A stretch of DNA of 64,000 nucleotides from Myxococcales bacterium. Lineage in GTDB: Bacteria; Myxococcota_A; Polyangia; Haliangiales; Haliangiaceae. The notes under the pieces were generated by a model that saw only the letters and a list, made by a program, of their open reading frames with translations, searched no databases and had not been told where the DNA came from. Positions within the stretch are counted from its first letter, which is position 1; each line of letters opens with the position of its first letter. This document shows positions 25,243-32,341 of the stretch, in pieces. A program made the position numbers and the translations under genes. The stretch lies in NCBI GenBank assembly GCA_016720595.1, contig JADKKI010000006.1:1-64000 (forward strand), written 5' to 3'.

Positions 25243-25431
25243 CGGCCCCCCCGGGCGCCCCCGGGCGCCGCCGCCGCCGGCCCGCGCCCCCCCCCCCGCC
25301 GCCCCCGCCCCGGCCGCCCCCCCCCCCCCCCCGCCCCCCCCCCCCCCCGCCCCCCCCCCGCGACGCGCCGCGGCCCGCCGTGCGGTGGCCACCACCCCCC
25401 CCCCCCCCCCCCCGCCCCCCCCTCACGGCAC
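25243..25431. repeat. C-rich low-complexity island (about 190 bp)
   Basis: Long C runs with few G and, except around 25362-25394, no A/T. It occupies the whole divergent promoter space between the M32 peptidase (25225) and the epimerase (25463). As at 20858-21192 an artefact is likely. Unlike that island the homopolymer is C on the plus strand. Confidence 0.85.
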
Positions 25432-25462
25432 TTCGGGTGCCCTTCGTGCCACGATATCGCCC

Positions 25463-26437
25463 GTGGACGTCCTCGTCATCGGCGGCAATCGCTTCATGGG
25501 GCGCTCGCTCGTGCTCCGGCTCCTGTTCGCGCGGCATCGCGTGACCGTGCTCAACCGCGGCACGCTGCCCGCCCCGGAGGGGGCCGCGTGGCTGCGCGCG
25601 GATCGCACCACGGGCGAGCTCGATCGCGTGCTCGACGGCCGCACGTTCGATGCGGTGATCGACTTCGCGTGCTTCACCGGCGACGACGCGCGGGGTGCGG
25701 TCCGAGCGCTCGCGAGCCGGACCGGCCACTACGTGATGATCTCGACGGGCCAGGTCTATCTGGTGCGCGAGGGGCTCCAGGGCGTGACGCGGGAGAGCGA
25801 CTACGCGGGCCCGGTGATGGCGGCACCGCCCACCCCCGACGATCGTCCTGACTGGGAGTACGGCATCGGCAAGCGCGACGCCGAGGATGTGATCGCGGCG
25901 GCCACGGAGCTGCGCTCGACGCGGCTGCGGATCCCGATGGTCTCGGGCGAGGGCGATCCGAAGCTGCGCTACGAGCGCTACCTGTGGCGGATGCTCGATG
26001 GCGGGCCGCTGTTCGTGCCGAACCCCGAGGCGATCGCGCGGCACGTGTATCGCGGCCACGTGGTCGAGGCGATCGTGAAGCTGCTCGAGCGGCGCCCCGA
26101 CGGCGACGTGTTCAACGTGGCGCAGGTGGAGCAGCCCACGGTGCGCGAGCTGGTGGAGCTGATCGGGCGCGCCGCCGGGTGCGCGGTGACGATCGAGACC
26201 ACGCCCGCCAGCGAGCTGCTCGCCGCCGGGATCGATCCCCGCGACGGCTCACCGTTCTCGAGTCGCTGGATGTCGCGGATCGATCCGTCGCGCGCGATCG
26301 CGACCCTCGCGCTCGAGCAGGTGCCACTCGACGAGTACGTGCGCTCGATCGTGGCGCACGCCCTCGCGAACCTCACCACGCCACCGCCCGGCTATCACGA
26401 GCAGCGGGCCAAGGAGCGCGGGTTTCGGCGGCGTTAG
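25463..26437 (+). CDS. NAD-dependent epimerase/dehydratase-like protein
   Basis: The 324-residue extended-SDR-like protein begins at GTG with MDVLVIGGNRFMGRSLVLRLL, a Rossmann GGxxFMG motif (7-13). It continues HRVTVLNRG, FDAVIDFACFTG, HYVMISTGQVY, WEYGIGKRDAEDVI (the YxxxK dyad is YGIGK) and LRIPMVSGEGD. This is the NAD-dependent epimerase group seen in bacteria and plant RNA-binding CSP41 homologues; the sugar-nucleotide substrate is unknown. The N terminus is complete; the G/C island ends 31 bp upstream. Confidence 0.85.
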   Translation: MDVLVIGGNRFMGRSLVLRLLFARHRVTVLNRGTLPAPEGAAWLRADRTTGELDRVLDGRTFDAVIDFACFTGDDARGAVRALASRTGHYVMISTGQVYLVREGLQGVTRESDYAGPVMAAPPTPDDRPDWEYGIGKRDAEDVIAAATELRSTRLRIPMVSGEGDPKLRYERYLWRMLDGGPLFVPNPEAIARHVYRGHVVEAIVKLLERRPDGDVFNVAQVEQPTVRELVELIGRAAGCAVTIETTPASELLAAGIDPRDGSPFSSRWMSRIDPSRAIATLALEQVPLDEYVRSIVAHALANLTTPPPGYHEQRAKERGFRRR

Positions 26438-26465
26438 GCTCGCGAGGAGGGTGGACGCGCCGGCC

Positions 26466-27095
26466 TCAGTACGCGCTGGCTTGCGCGGGGATCCCGTCGC
26501 ACTCGCAGACGTACTTGATCGGGGTCGTGCACTCGCCCCACGCCCACTTCGACTGATAGATCCCCGCACAGTCGTACGCGCTCGTGTTGTTGGCACCACC
26601 GTAGTTCGTGTAGCTCGGTGTCGTGCCGGTGACCCAGCGAGGAGTCCCCTCGATCTTGCGGTCGGTCAGCCCGAACCAGATCGACGCACCGGTCAGCGCA
26701 TCGACCGCACTGTCCTCGGCCATGTTGTCGACCACCGCGAGGTGGGTACCCGCGCCATCTGCCTCGCAATCGGCCTCGGCTTCGCTCCAGGTCCGCGCGG
26801 TCATGACGGTGCGATAGCGGGAGGTCTGGCCGGGAATGGCGACATAGGTCCCGGGACACATCCCACTCGCCGCGTCACTCAGCGCGTCGATCGGTGGTGC
26901 ATCGCCGTCGGGCGCATCGGTCGCGGCCCCGTCGTCGAGCCTGGCGTCCGCGAAGCCGTCATCGCGCACACAGACATCGCCGCGGCAAACGAGCTCGGAG
27001 GGGCATGCGCCTCCCTCACCACACAGCCGGCCCTCGGGCGGCGTGGGCGCGTAGCACGCGACCATCCCGAGCATGCAAACGATCCTCCACACCAA
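26466..27095 (-). CDS. Lipoprotein with C-type lectin-like domain
   Basis: The 209-residue product has a signal peptide with lipobox LGMVAC (Cys about 14) and a Cys-rich EGF-like knot (EGRLCGEGGACPSELVCRGDVCV, about 22-45). An Asp/Ala-rich linker and a C-type lectin fold follow (about 80-205): SRYRTVMTARTWSEAEADC, THLAVVDN, IWFGLTD, then WAWGECTTPIKYVCEC. The canonical EPN/QPD sugar-binding motif is not obvious. This architecture is frequent in myxobacterial surface lipoproteins. It is convergent with the epimerase. Confidence 0.85.
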   Translation of the reverse strand: MVWRIVCMLGMVACYAPTPPEGRLCGEGGACPSELVCRGDVCVRDDGFADARLDDGAATDAPDGDAPPIDALSDAASGMCPGTYVAIPGQTSRYRTVMTARTWSEAEADCEADGAGTHLAVVDNMAEDSAVDALTGASIWFGLTDRKIEGTPRWVTGTTPSYTNYGGANNTSAYDCAGIYQSKWAWGECTTPIKYVCECDGIPAQASAY

Positions 27096-27151
27096 GCCGA
27101 TCGTCGCACAGGCCAGGCGACGGGAGCAGGATTTCGAGAGCGGTCACCGAC

Positions 27152-27469
27152 TCACGGCGTCGAGAGCTGCTTGTCGTCGGGTCCGGGGTGAAACCGCGCG
27201 CGGAAGTACGAGCCGATCGCGGCGGGCAGCTTGGGCAGCGCCTCGAGCTGCGCCATGACCCGGCCGTCGCCGCGCGCGAGGTTCGAGCGCACGGCCTGAT
27301 CGTGGGACAGGGCCTCCGGCGTGTAGTAGTTGCCGAGCCACTTCCAGCCGGTGCCGGGGCCCACGCGACCGAGCGCGTTGTTGCCGGGCGAGTACCCCGG
27401 ATCCCCGGCGCCGACGACGCTTCGAAGGTCCTCGACGGCCAACGCTTCGAACTGCTCGGTCGGATACAT
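27152..27469 (-). CDS. Small protein with bacteriocin-type leader
   Basis: The 105-residue product begins MYPTEQFEALAVEDLRSVVGAG. This resembles a double-glycine leader (acidic/hydrophobic LxxxDLxxVVGxG), normally cleaved after the Gly pair by a C39 peptidase-transporter. The mature part is Gly/Asn-rich at first (YSPGNNALGRVGPGTGWKWLG) and then amphipathic-helical (AVRSNLARGDGRVMAQLEALP), with a basic end. No maturase or transporter is nearby. The frame is clean with neighbour-like codon use. It could instead be an ordinary hypothetical. Confidence 0.55.
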   Translation of the reverse strand: MYPTEQFEALAVEDLRSVVGAGDPGYSPGNNALGRVGPGTGWKWLGNYYTPEALSHDQAVRSNLARGDGRVMAQLEALPKLPAAIGSYFRARFHPGPDDKQLSTP

Positions 27470-27594
27470 CGTTCCCGGTCGATTGCAGCGTACGTGCCGC
27501 TCGCGCGCGGACGTGGTCTTCAGTGGCTAGCGGAGTTGCCGGTGCGCGAGTGCTGCCCTCGGTAGCCAGCGCTGTACACGGCGCGACTCGATCG

Positions 27595-29082
27595 TCACCG
27601 CGCGGAGACGGGCGGGATGCGGCCGGCCCACGGCCGCGCCACCTCGAGCTGCGCGGCGAGCTGGAGCAGCGTGGCCTCGTCGCCGAACGGCGCGGTGAAC
27701 TGCACGCCGATCGGGAGCCCGGCGGCGTTCCAGTGCAGCGGCACGCTCATCGCGGGCAGGCCGGTCTGGTTCGCGACCTGGGTGTTCGGGGTCTTCTCGA
27801 GGGCGTTCGCACCGAGGGTCTCGAGCAGCTTGTCGAGGACGAACCGCGGCGAGACCACGCGGAGCGCGGCGAGAGCGGCGCGCTCGGCGCCCTTGAGTGC
27901 GAGCTCGCCGACCTTGAGCGGTGGATAGGCGAGGGTGCCATCGAGGAACAGATCGTGGGTCTGGAAGAACCGGCCGAGCGTGCGGCCCGCGGCCTGACAC
28001 GCATCGCGTGAGCGCTGGAGCTCGATCGCGGGGAGCTTGCGGCCGATCGTGCCGAGCAGCCACGTCGTGGGCTCGAAGTCCGCGGGCGTGGGCTTGCGGC
28101 CCACGAGCTTCGCGGTCTCCTCGATGCCGATCGCCGCGCCGACGGCGACCTGCGTGAAGTACGCGGCGACGAGGGCCTCGCGATCGATCGGCAGCGGAAC
28201 CTCGACGAGCTCGTGGCCGAGGCTCGCGCACAGCGCGGCGGCATCCTTCACCGCGGCCTGCACGTCGGCGTGGGTTTGCTTGCCGAGCTGCGAGCCGGTG
28301 GAGAACGCGATCTTCAGCTTGCGAGGCGCGCGCCGGATCTCCTCGGCGTACGGGCGTTCGCGCGGCGGTGAGGCATACGGCGCGCCGACATCGGGGCCCT
28401 GCGTCGCATCGAGCATCGTGGCGCAATCGCGAACACTGCGCGTGAGCACGCCGGGCTGCACGTAGCCACCCCAGCCCTCGCTCACCCTCGGGCCAAGCGG
28501 GTTGCGGCCGCGCGTGGGCTTGAGCCCGAACAGGCCGCACGCCGACGAAGGGATGCGGATCGATCCGCCGCCATCGCCGCCGTGGCCCATCGTGACGGCG
28601 CGCGAGGCGACGATCGAGGCGGTGCCGCCGCTCGAGCCGCCCGGGGTGTGATCGGGGTTCCACGGATTGCGCGCCGGGCCACGCAGCTCGGATTCGGTGA
28701 CGCCGAGGAGGCCGAGCTCGGGCGTGTTGGTCTTGCCCACGATCACCACGCCGGTGCGCTTCATGCGGGCGATGATCTCGGCGTCCTCGGTGGGGACGAA
28801 GTCCTTCGACATCCGGCACGACTGCGTGTACGGCTCGTTGGCGAGCCAGCCATCGAGGTCCTTGACCACGAACGGGACGCCGCGGAACGGGCCCTCGGGC
28901 AGCGTGCCCTTCGCGGCGGCGCGCGCCTGCTCGTACATGCGGTGGACCACCGCGTTGAGCTGCGGGTTGACCTTCTCGATCGCGGTGATCGCGGCTTCGA
29001 CGAGCTCGGTGGGGTGGACATCGCCGCGCTTCACACGCTCGGCGAGAGCGGTGGCATCGTCGAGCTGGGCTGGATCGGCCAT
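27595..29082 (-). CDS. Amidase-signature family hydrolase
   Basis: The 495-residue protein has the Ser-cisSer-Lys triad of the amidase signature family: Lys in FVVKDLDG (about 74), cis-Ser in GGSSGG (about 150-151) and nucleophile Ser in GGGSIRIPSS (about 174). The AS sequence is complete and the length is right for GatA-like or fatty-acid-amide-type amidases. No gatB/gatC genes are adjacent, so it is more likely a catabolic amidase than the glutamyl-tRNA amidotransferase subunit. No signal peptide. Confidence 0.9.
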   Translation of the reverse strand: MADPAQLDDATALAERVKRGDVHPTELVEAAITAIEKVNPQLNAVVHRMYEQARAAAKGTLPEGPFRGVPFVVKDLDGWLANEPYTQSCRMSKDFVPTEDAEIIARMKRTGVVIVGKTNTPELGLLGVTESELRGPARNPWNPDHTPGGSSGGTASIVASRAVTMGHGGDGGGSIRIPSSACGLFGLKPTRGRNPLGPRVSEGWGGYVQPGVLTRSVRDCATMLDATQGPDVGAPYASPPRERPYAEEIRRAPRKLKIAFSTGSQLGKQTHADVQAAVKDAAALCASLGHELVEVPLPIDREALVAAYFTQVAVGAAIGIEETAKLVGRKPTPADFEPTTWLLGTIGRKLPAIELQRSRDACQAAGRTLGRFFQTHDLFLDGTLAYPPLKVGELALKGAERAALAALRVVSPRFVLDKLLETLGANALEKTPNTQVANQTGLPAMSVPLHWNAAGLPIGVQFTAPFGDEATLLQLAAQLEVARPWAGRIPPVSAR

Positions 29083-29118
29083 GGGTGGCCGCGAGCGTAG
29101 CGCAGAAGCGCGGGAGAC

Positions 29119-30066
29119 TCAGAGCCCGCGCGAGCGTTCGGGGCGCAGCGCGATGCCGCCGGCGAGGGCGTGATCGATCGTCGCGACGATCTGCGCACGA
29201 TCACGCGGCAGCCGGCCGCCGAGGGGCAGGTAGTTCGAGGCGTGGTTGGTGCGGAACAGGGCATTCGTGGGGCGCGCGAGATCGACGAACGTGCGCAGCT
29301 CGCCGAGGAGCTGCTCCACGCTCGGCAGCACGAACGTGCCGCGCTCGGCGAGCTTCGCGAGCGGTGTGGTGGGCACCACCGTCAGGGTCAGCGCCGCGAG
29401 GTAGTGCGGATCCATCGCGGTGGCGAGCGCCGCCGATCCTGCGGCGTGCTCGGCGGAGCGCTCGATCCCGCCGGCGCCGAGCAGGAAGATCGCCGACACC
29501 TCGAGCCCGGCCGCACGCGCCCGCCGCGCCGCCTCGACGTGATCCGCGGCGGTGCTGCCCTTCGCGATCCGCTTCATCGTGACGTCATCCCCGGACTCGG
29601 GGCCCATGTAGAGGAGCGCGAGGCCGCGCGCGCGAAGCTCGCGGAGCTCGGCGTCGGTCTTGGCGAGCACGTTGGGCGCGGTGGCATAGCAGCTGACGCG
29701 GCGGAGGCGCGGGAAGTGCGCGCGACACGCATCGAGGATCGGAGCCCAGTGCGCGAGGTCCATCACGAGCGCATCGCCATCCGCGACGAACACCTTCTCC
29801 ACGAGCGCGCCGTCCTCGCGCGCCGCGTTCGCGAGATCCTCGAGGGATTCGGCGAGCGGGCGGATCTTGAACTCGGGCTTGTCCCGGTACATGTCGCAGT
29901 ACGTGCAGTGGTTCCACGAGCAGCCGATCGTCGCCTGCAGGATCAGGGCATCGGCCTCCGAGGGCGGGCGGTAGAGCTTGCCGACGTAGCGCACGCGCGC
30001 ATCCTGCCACACCGGGCCCTTCGAGCCGCCTTGCATTCGGAGCGGCCGCGCGTGACGCTCGATCAT
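29119..30066 (-). CDS. Radical SAM protein of unknown substrate
   Basis: The 315-residue protein carries CSWNHCTYC (Cys 49, 54, 57). This CX4CX2C variant is typical of a small group of iron-sulfur SAM enzymes with the motif IGCS-N-CTFC. The TIM-barrel signature continues with VFVADGDALVM (usual GDP/GEP region), YMGPESGDD and VSAIFLLGAGG. A GGAGG Shine-Dalgarno precedes the ATG at 30066. Its ATG lies within a CATG shared with the start of the divergent gene at 30065. No pathway can be inferred from the context. Confidence 0.85.
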   Translation of the reverse strand: MIERHARPLRMQGGSKGPVWQDARVRYVGKLYRPPSEADALILQATIGCSWNHCTYCDMYRDKPEFKIRPLAESLEDLANAAREDGALVEKVFVADGDALVMDLAHWAPILDACRAHFPRLRRVSCYATAPNVLAKTDAELRELRARGLALLYMGPESGDDVTMKRIAKGSTAADHVEAARRARAAGLEVSAIFLLGAGGIERSAEHAAGSAALATAMDPHYLAALTLTVVPTTPLAKLAERGTFVLPSVEQLLGELRTFVDLARPTNALFRTNHASNYLPLGGRLPRDRAQIVATIDHALAGGIALRPERSRGL

Positions 30067-30664
30067 GACCGCACCCTCCGAGGCCGAGCTGTGCGCACGC
30101 GGTGCCGCGATCGATGCCACGCTGTTCGCGAAGGATCCGCGGGCCGCGATCCCGCGCTACCAGGCGCTGCTCGACGGGATGGTCGCCTCCGGCGAGGTCT
30201 CCGCATACGTCGGTGCGAAGGCCTCGCTCGGCCTGCTCTACGCGCACATCGCGGTGGCGGACTTCACCACCGCGCATGGCTTCTGGCTCGGCAAGCACCC
30301 CGAGACCGCGAAGCTGTGGGTGGAGTGCCTCGAGGCCGGCCAGCTCTCGGGCCACGATCAAGGCTGCTACTTCCTCGTCGAGGCGTTCCTGCACTCGCTC
30401 GCCACCGATCCGAAGCGTGCGCTCCCCGGGATGAAGCAGCGCGTGATCGCGGTGCTCAACTGGGCGGTCACGCATCGTGATGACGAGCTGGTGATCGCCG
30501 CGGTCTCGAACTGGAAGTTCCACCTCGTGGAGATCTTCGGTGGTGCGAATGCGATCCCTGCAACGGAAGAGGTGGAGCGGCGGAGCTGGCTCTCGGTCAA
30601 CGGCGTGACGGTGCCCGCGGATCAGCCGCGCCTGATCCTCCCCACGCTCGGAGCGTGGCAGTAG
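30065..30664 (+). CDS. Hypothetical soluble protein
   Basis: The 199-residue, mostly alpha-helical protein (for example AAIPRYQALLDGMVASGEVSA and HGFWLGKHPETAKLWVECLEAG) has no signal peptide or recognisable motif. Codon use is neighbour-like. The ATG shares a CATG with the start of the radical SAM gene on the other strand, leaving no room for a promoter upstream. A downstream GTG may be the true start. Confidence 0.6.
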   Translation: MTAPSEAELCARGAAIDATLFAKDPRAAIPRYQALLDGMVASGEVSAYVGAKASLGLLYAHIAVADFTTAHGFWLGKHPETAKLWVECLEAGQLSGHDQGCYFLVEAFLHSLATDPKRALPGMKQRVIAVLNWAVTHRDDELVIAAVSNWKFHLVEIFGGANAIPATEEVERRSWLSVNGVTVPADQPRLILPTLGAWQ

Positions 30665-30800
30665 CCAACTCCGCGGGTACTACGATGTATGCAGTCGCGG
30701 GAGTTGCGCCCGACGAGGAATCGGCGCGAGCACAAATATTTCTGGTGACAACTCGCACTCAGCTGCTCTACGTTTGTTTTGTACACGACAGACTCGAAGC

Positions 30801-30869
30801 GAAACGGCAACCCCCGCGCGAGCGGGCTACGCAAAGCCACGGGACTCCCTGAGTCAGCCGGGTTACCGA
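30801..30869. repeat. Direct repeat, copy 1 (69 bp)
   Basis: Begins GAAACGGCA and ends CCGGGTTACCGA. It is about 85-90 % identical to the copy at 30987-31056. It contains a small stem CCCGC-GCGA-GCGGG with a GNRA-type tetraloop. Confidence 0.8.
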
Positions 30870-30904
30870 AAAGGAGGAGCGTGAAGTACACGACTCGCAC
30901 CAGG

Positions 30905-30933
30905 GCTGGTCCTTCGGGCTGAGCCCGACCAGC
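30905..30933. other. Hairpin between the direct repeats
   Basis: A 7-bp outer stem GCTGGTC/GACCAGC encloses a second GGG/CCC stem. A perfect 7-bp hairpin GAGCGCT/AGCGCTC follows at 30936-30958. Two hairpins in tandem suggest structured RNA or a cruciform-prone element. Confidence 0.6.
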
Positions 30934-30986
30934 ACGAGCGCTGATCCTTGAAGCGCTCGCCACCCGCGGGAAAGCGCCCGCACCAC

Positions 30987-31056
30987 GAAACGGCACTCCC
31001 CGCGCGAGCGGGGCCTCGCAAAGCCACGGGACTCTTCGAGTCAGCCGGGCTACCGA
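30987..31056. repeat. Direct repeat, copy 2 (70 bp)
   Basis: Second copy of the 30801-30869 element, with the stem extended to CCCCGC-GCGA-GCGGGG. The changes in both arms preserve base pairing, which is weak evidence for selection on structure. Confidence 0.8.
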
Positions 31057-31234
31057 CGGAGGATGCGTTGCACGCACGAGACGATCCGTAGCTGATAGGC
31101 GCCGCATCATCCGCATCTGCGTATGACCGCACCGCACGCTCGATGCCCCGGCTCGGCCGGACTAGCACGCTGCGGGACGCATACGCGGTGGATGACCGCC
31201 CACAAGGCACGCCTGGCTGATCAACTGCCTGCTG

Positions 31235-31268
31235 AGCCCCCTGCCGCAAGACCTGCGGACTGGGGGCT
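31235..31268 (+). terminator. Terminator- or attenuator-like hairpin
   Basis: A 7-bp stem AGCCCCC/GGGGGCT encloses an inner CCGCA/TGCGG stem and is followed by TGGTGTTTTC. It lies about 145 bp upstream of the L,D-transpeptidase start, so it might end an upstream RNA or attenuate that gene. Confidence 0.45.
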
Positions 31269-31411
31269 TGGTGTTTTCGGGGCTGCATTGCCCTCAACAG
31301 TTTGCGGTCACACCCTGTCGCCTATGTAGGAGGAGAGTGAGCGGTCGGTTGCACACAGGTTCGCCAGTTGGTTGCTTCGATCGATCAGCTGATCGACGCT
31401 GCGCTCCGCAC

Positions 31412-32341
31412 ATGGGGATGCATCGCGCTGCGGCGTTGTTTGGAACGATCCTGATCACCGGCTGTGTGGCCGAGGAGCCCGATCTCTCGGAGCTCAGCTC
31501 GGACCTCGATCTGAGCGTGTTCACGCTGCCCGAGCTCTCGGCGATCCAGCGCGCGGAGATCGTGCATCGCTACGATGCGATCGACCCCACGAACCAGGTC
31601 CCGCGCGGGCTCCTCGAGGACACGCTCGTGTACTTCGACGTCAACAAGACGCACATCCCGAAGTCGCAGTACGTGGCGATCGCGGACATGTCCCTGTACT
31701 CGGGCAAGGACCGGTTCTGGCTCGTCGATCTGACGACCGGCGTCGTCGAGGCCCACAAGGTCGCGCACGGCGACGGTAGCGATCCGGACAACAACGGCTA
31801 CGCCACGCTGTTCGGCAACGTCGACGGATCGCACAAGACCTCGCTCGGCTTCTATCTGACCGGCGAGATCTACGATGGCACCCACGTGCACTCGATGCGC
31901 CTCGACGGGCTGTCCGCCGATGCGAGCCCGAACGGCATGGCCAACACCAACGCGCGCCCTCGGCTGATCGTGATGCACGAGGCCTCGTACGTCTCGGACT
32001 CCAACACGAGCCAGCAGGGCCGCAGCAACGGCTGCCTCGCGCTCGATCCCGCCGTGGAGGTCCACATGGTGGATCGGATCCACGATGGCAGCCTGATCTA
32101 CACGGCGACCTCGGCGCTCGTGGCGCCGGTCGGGCGCGCGGTGTGTGGCGATGGCGTGTGCGACGGCGACGAGGAGCCCACGGCGTGCGCGGCCGATTGC
32201 GCGGACCCCGATCCGGTCACGCCGCCGATCGACCACCCGCTCGACGACGGCAGTGGCAACGGCGGCTGCTCGTCCACGGGCGGCGGCGCGGGTCTCGCCT
32301 TCGCGCTCGCGCTGGTCGGCCTGCGGCGTCGCCGGCGTTAG
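31412..32341 (+). CDS. Secreted L,D-transpeptidase-like lipoprotein with MYXO-CTERM tail
   Basis: The 309-residue product has a lipoprotein-type signal (LFGTILITGC, Cys about 18). A catalytic domain of the YkuD-like murein L,D-transpeptidase group follows: FWLVDLTTGVVEAHKVAHGDGSD, KTSLGFYLTGEIYDG, and the active-site motif GRSNGCLAL (Cys about 208). After a Cys-rich segment (CGDGVCDGDEEPTACAADC) it ends with Gly/Ser-Cys, a hydrophobic helix and RRRR. That is the MYXO-CTERM cell-surface sorting signal of Myxococcota. Having both an N-terminal lipobox and a C-terminal sorting tail is notable. ATG 31412 or 31418 is the start. Confidence 0.85.
   Translation: MGMHRAAALFGTILITGCVAEEPDLSELSSDLDLSVFTLPELSAIQRAEIVHRYDAIDPTNQVPRGLLEDTLVYFDVNKTHIPKSQYVAIADMSLYSGKDRFWLVDLTTGVVEAHKVAHGDGSDPDNNGYATLFGNVDGSHKTSLGFYLTGEIYDGTHVHSMRLDGLSADASPNGMANTNARPRLIVMHEASYVSDSNTSQQGRSNGCLALDPAVEVHMVDRIHDGSLIYTATSALVAPVGRAVCGDGVCDGDEEPTACAADCADPDPVTPPIDHPLDDGSGNGGCSSTGGGAGLAFALALVGLRRRRR

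Larger units (their letters stand above)
30665..31411. other. 747-bp non-coding region with repeats and hairpins
   Basis: No convincing protein gene lies here; open frames have arbitrary codon use and A/T content is higher than in the neighbouring genes. It holds an inverted repeat just after the preceding stop (about 30667-30706), two 70-bp direct repeats, two adjacent hairpins between them and a terminator-like hairpin at 31235-31268. It could encode a structured RNA or be a decayed mobile element. Confidence 0.6.

Noticed and set aside
23765..25462. Long plus-strand extension of the epimerase frame
   Set aside because: Antisense to the M32 peptidase and runs through the C-rich island; the Rossmann start lies at 25463.
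27527..28819. 430-codon minus-strand frame overlapping the amidase
   Set aside because: Alternative frame of the amidase gene; the amidase triad is in the other frame.
27595..29082. GatA subunit of Glu-tRNA(Gln) amidotransferase
   Set aside because: No gatB or gatC neighbours, and amidase-signature hydrolases of this length are common.
30801..31056. CRISPR array
   Set aside because: Only two copies, 70 bp long and 117 bp apart, with imperfect identity and no cas genes.
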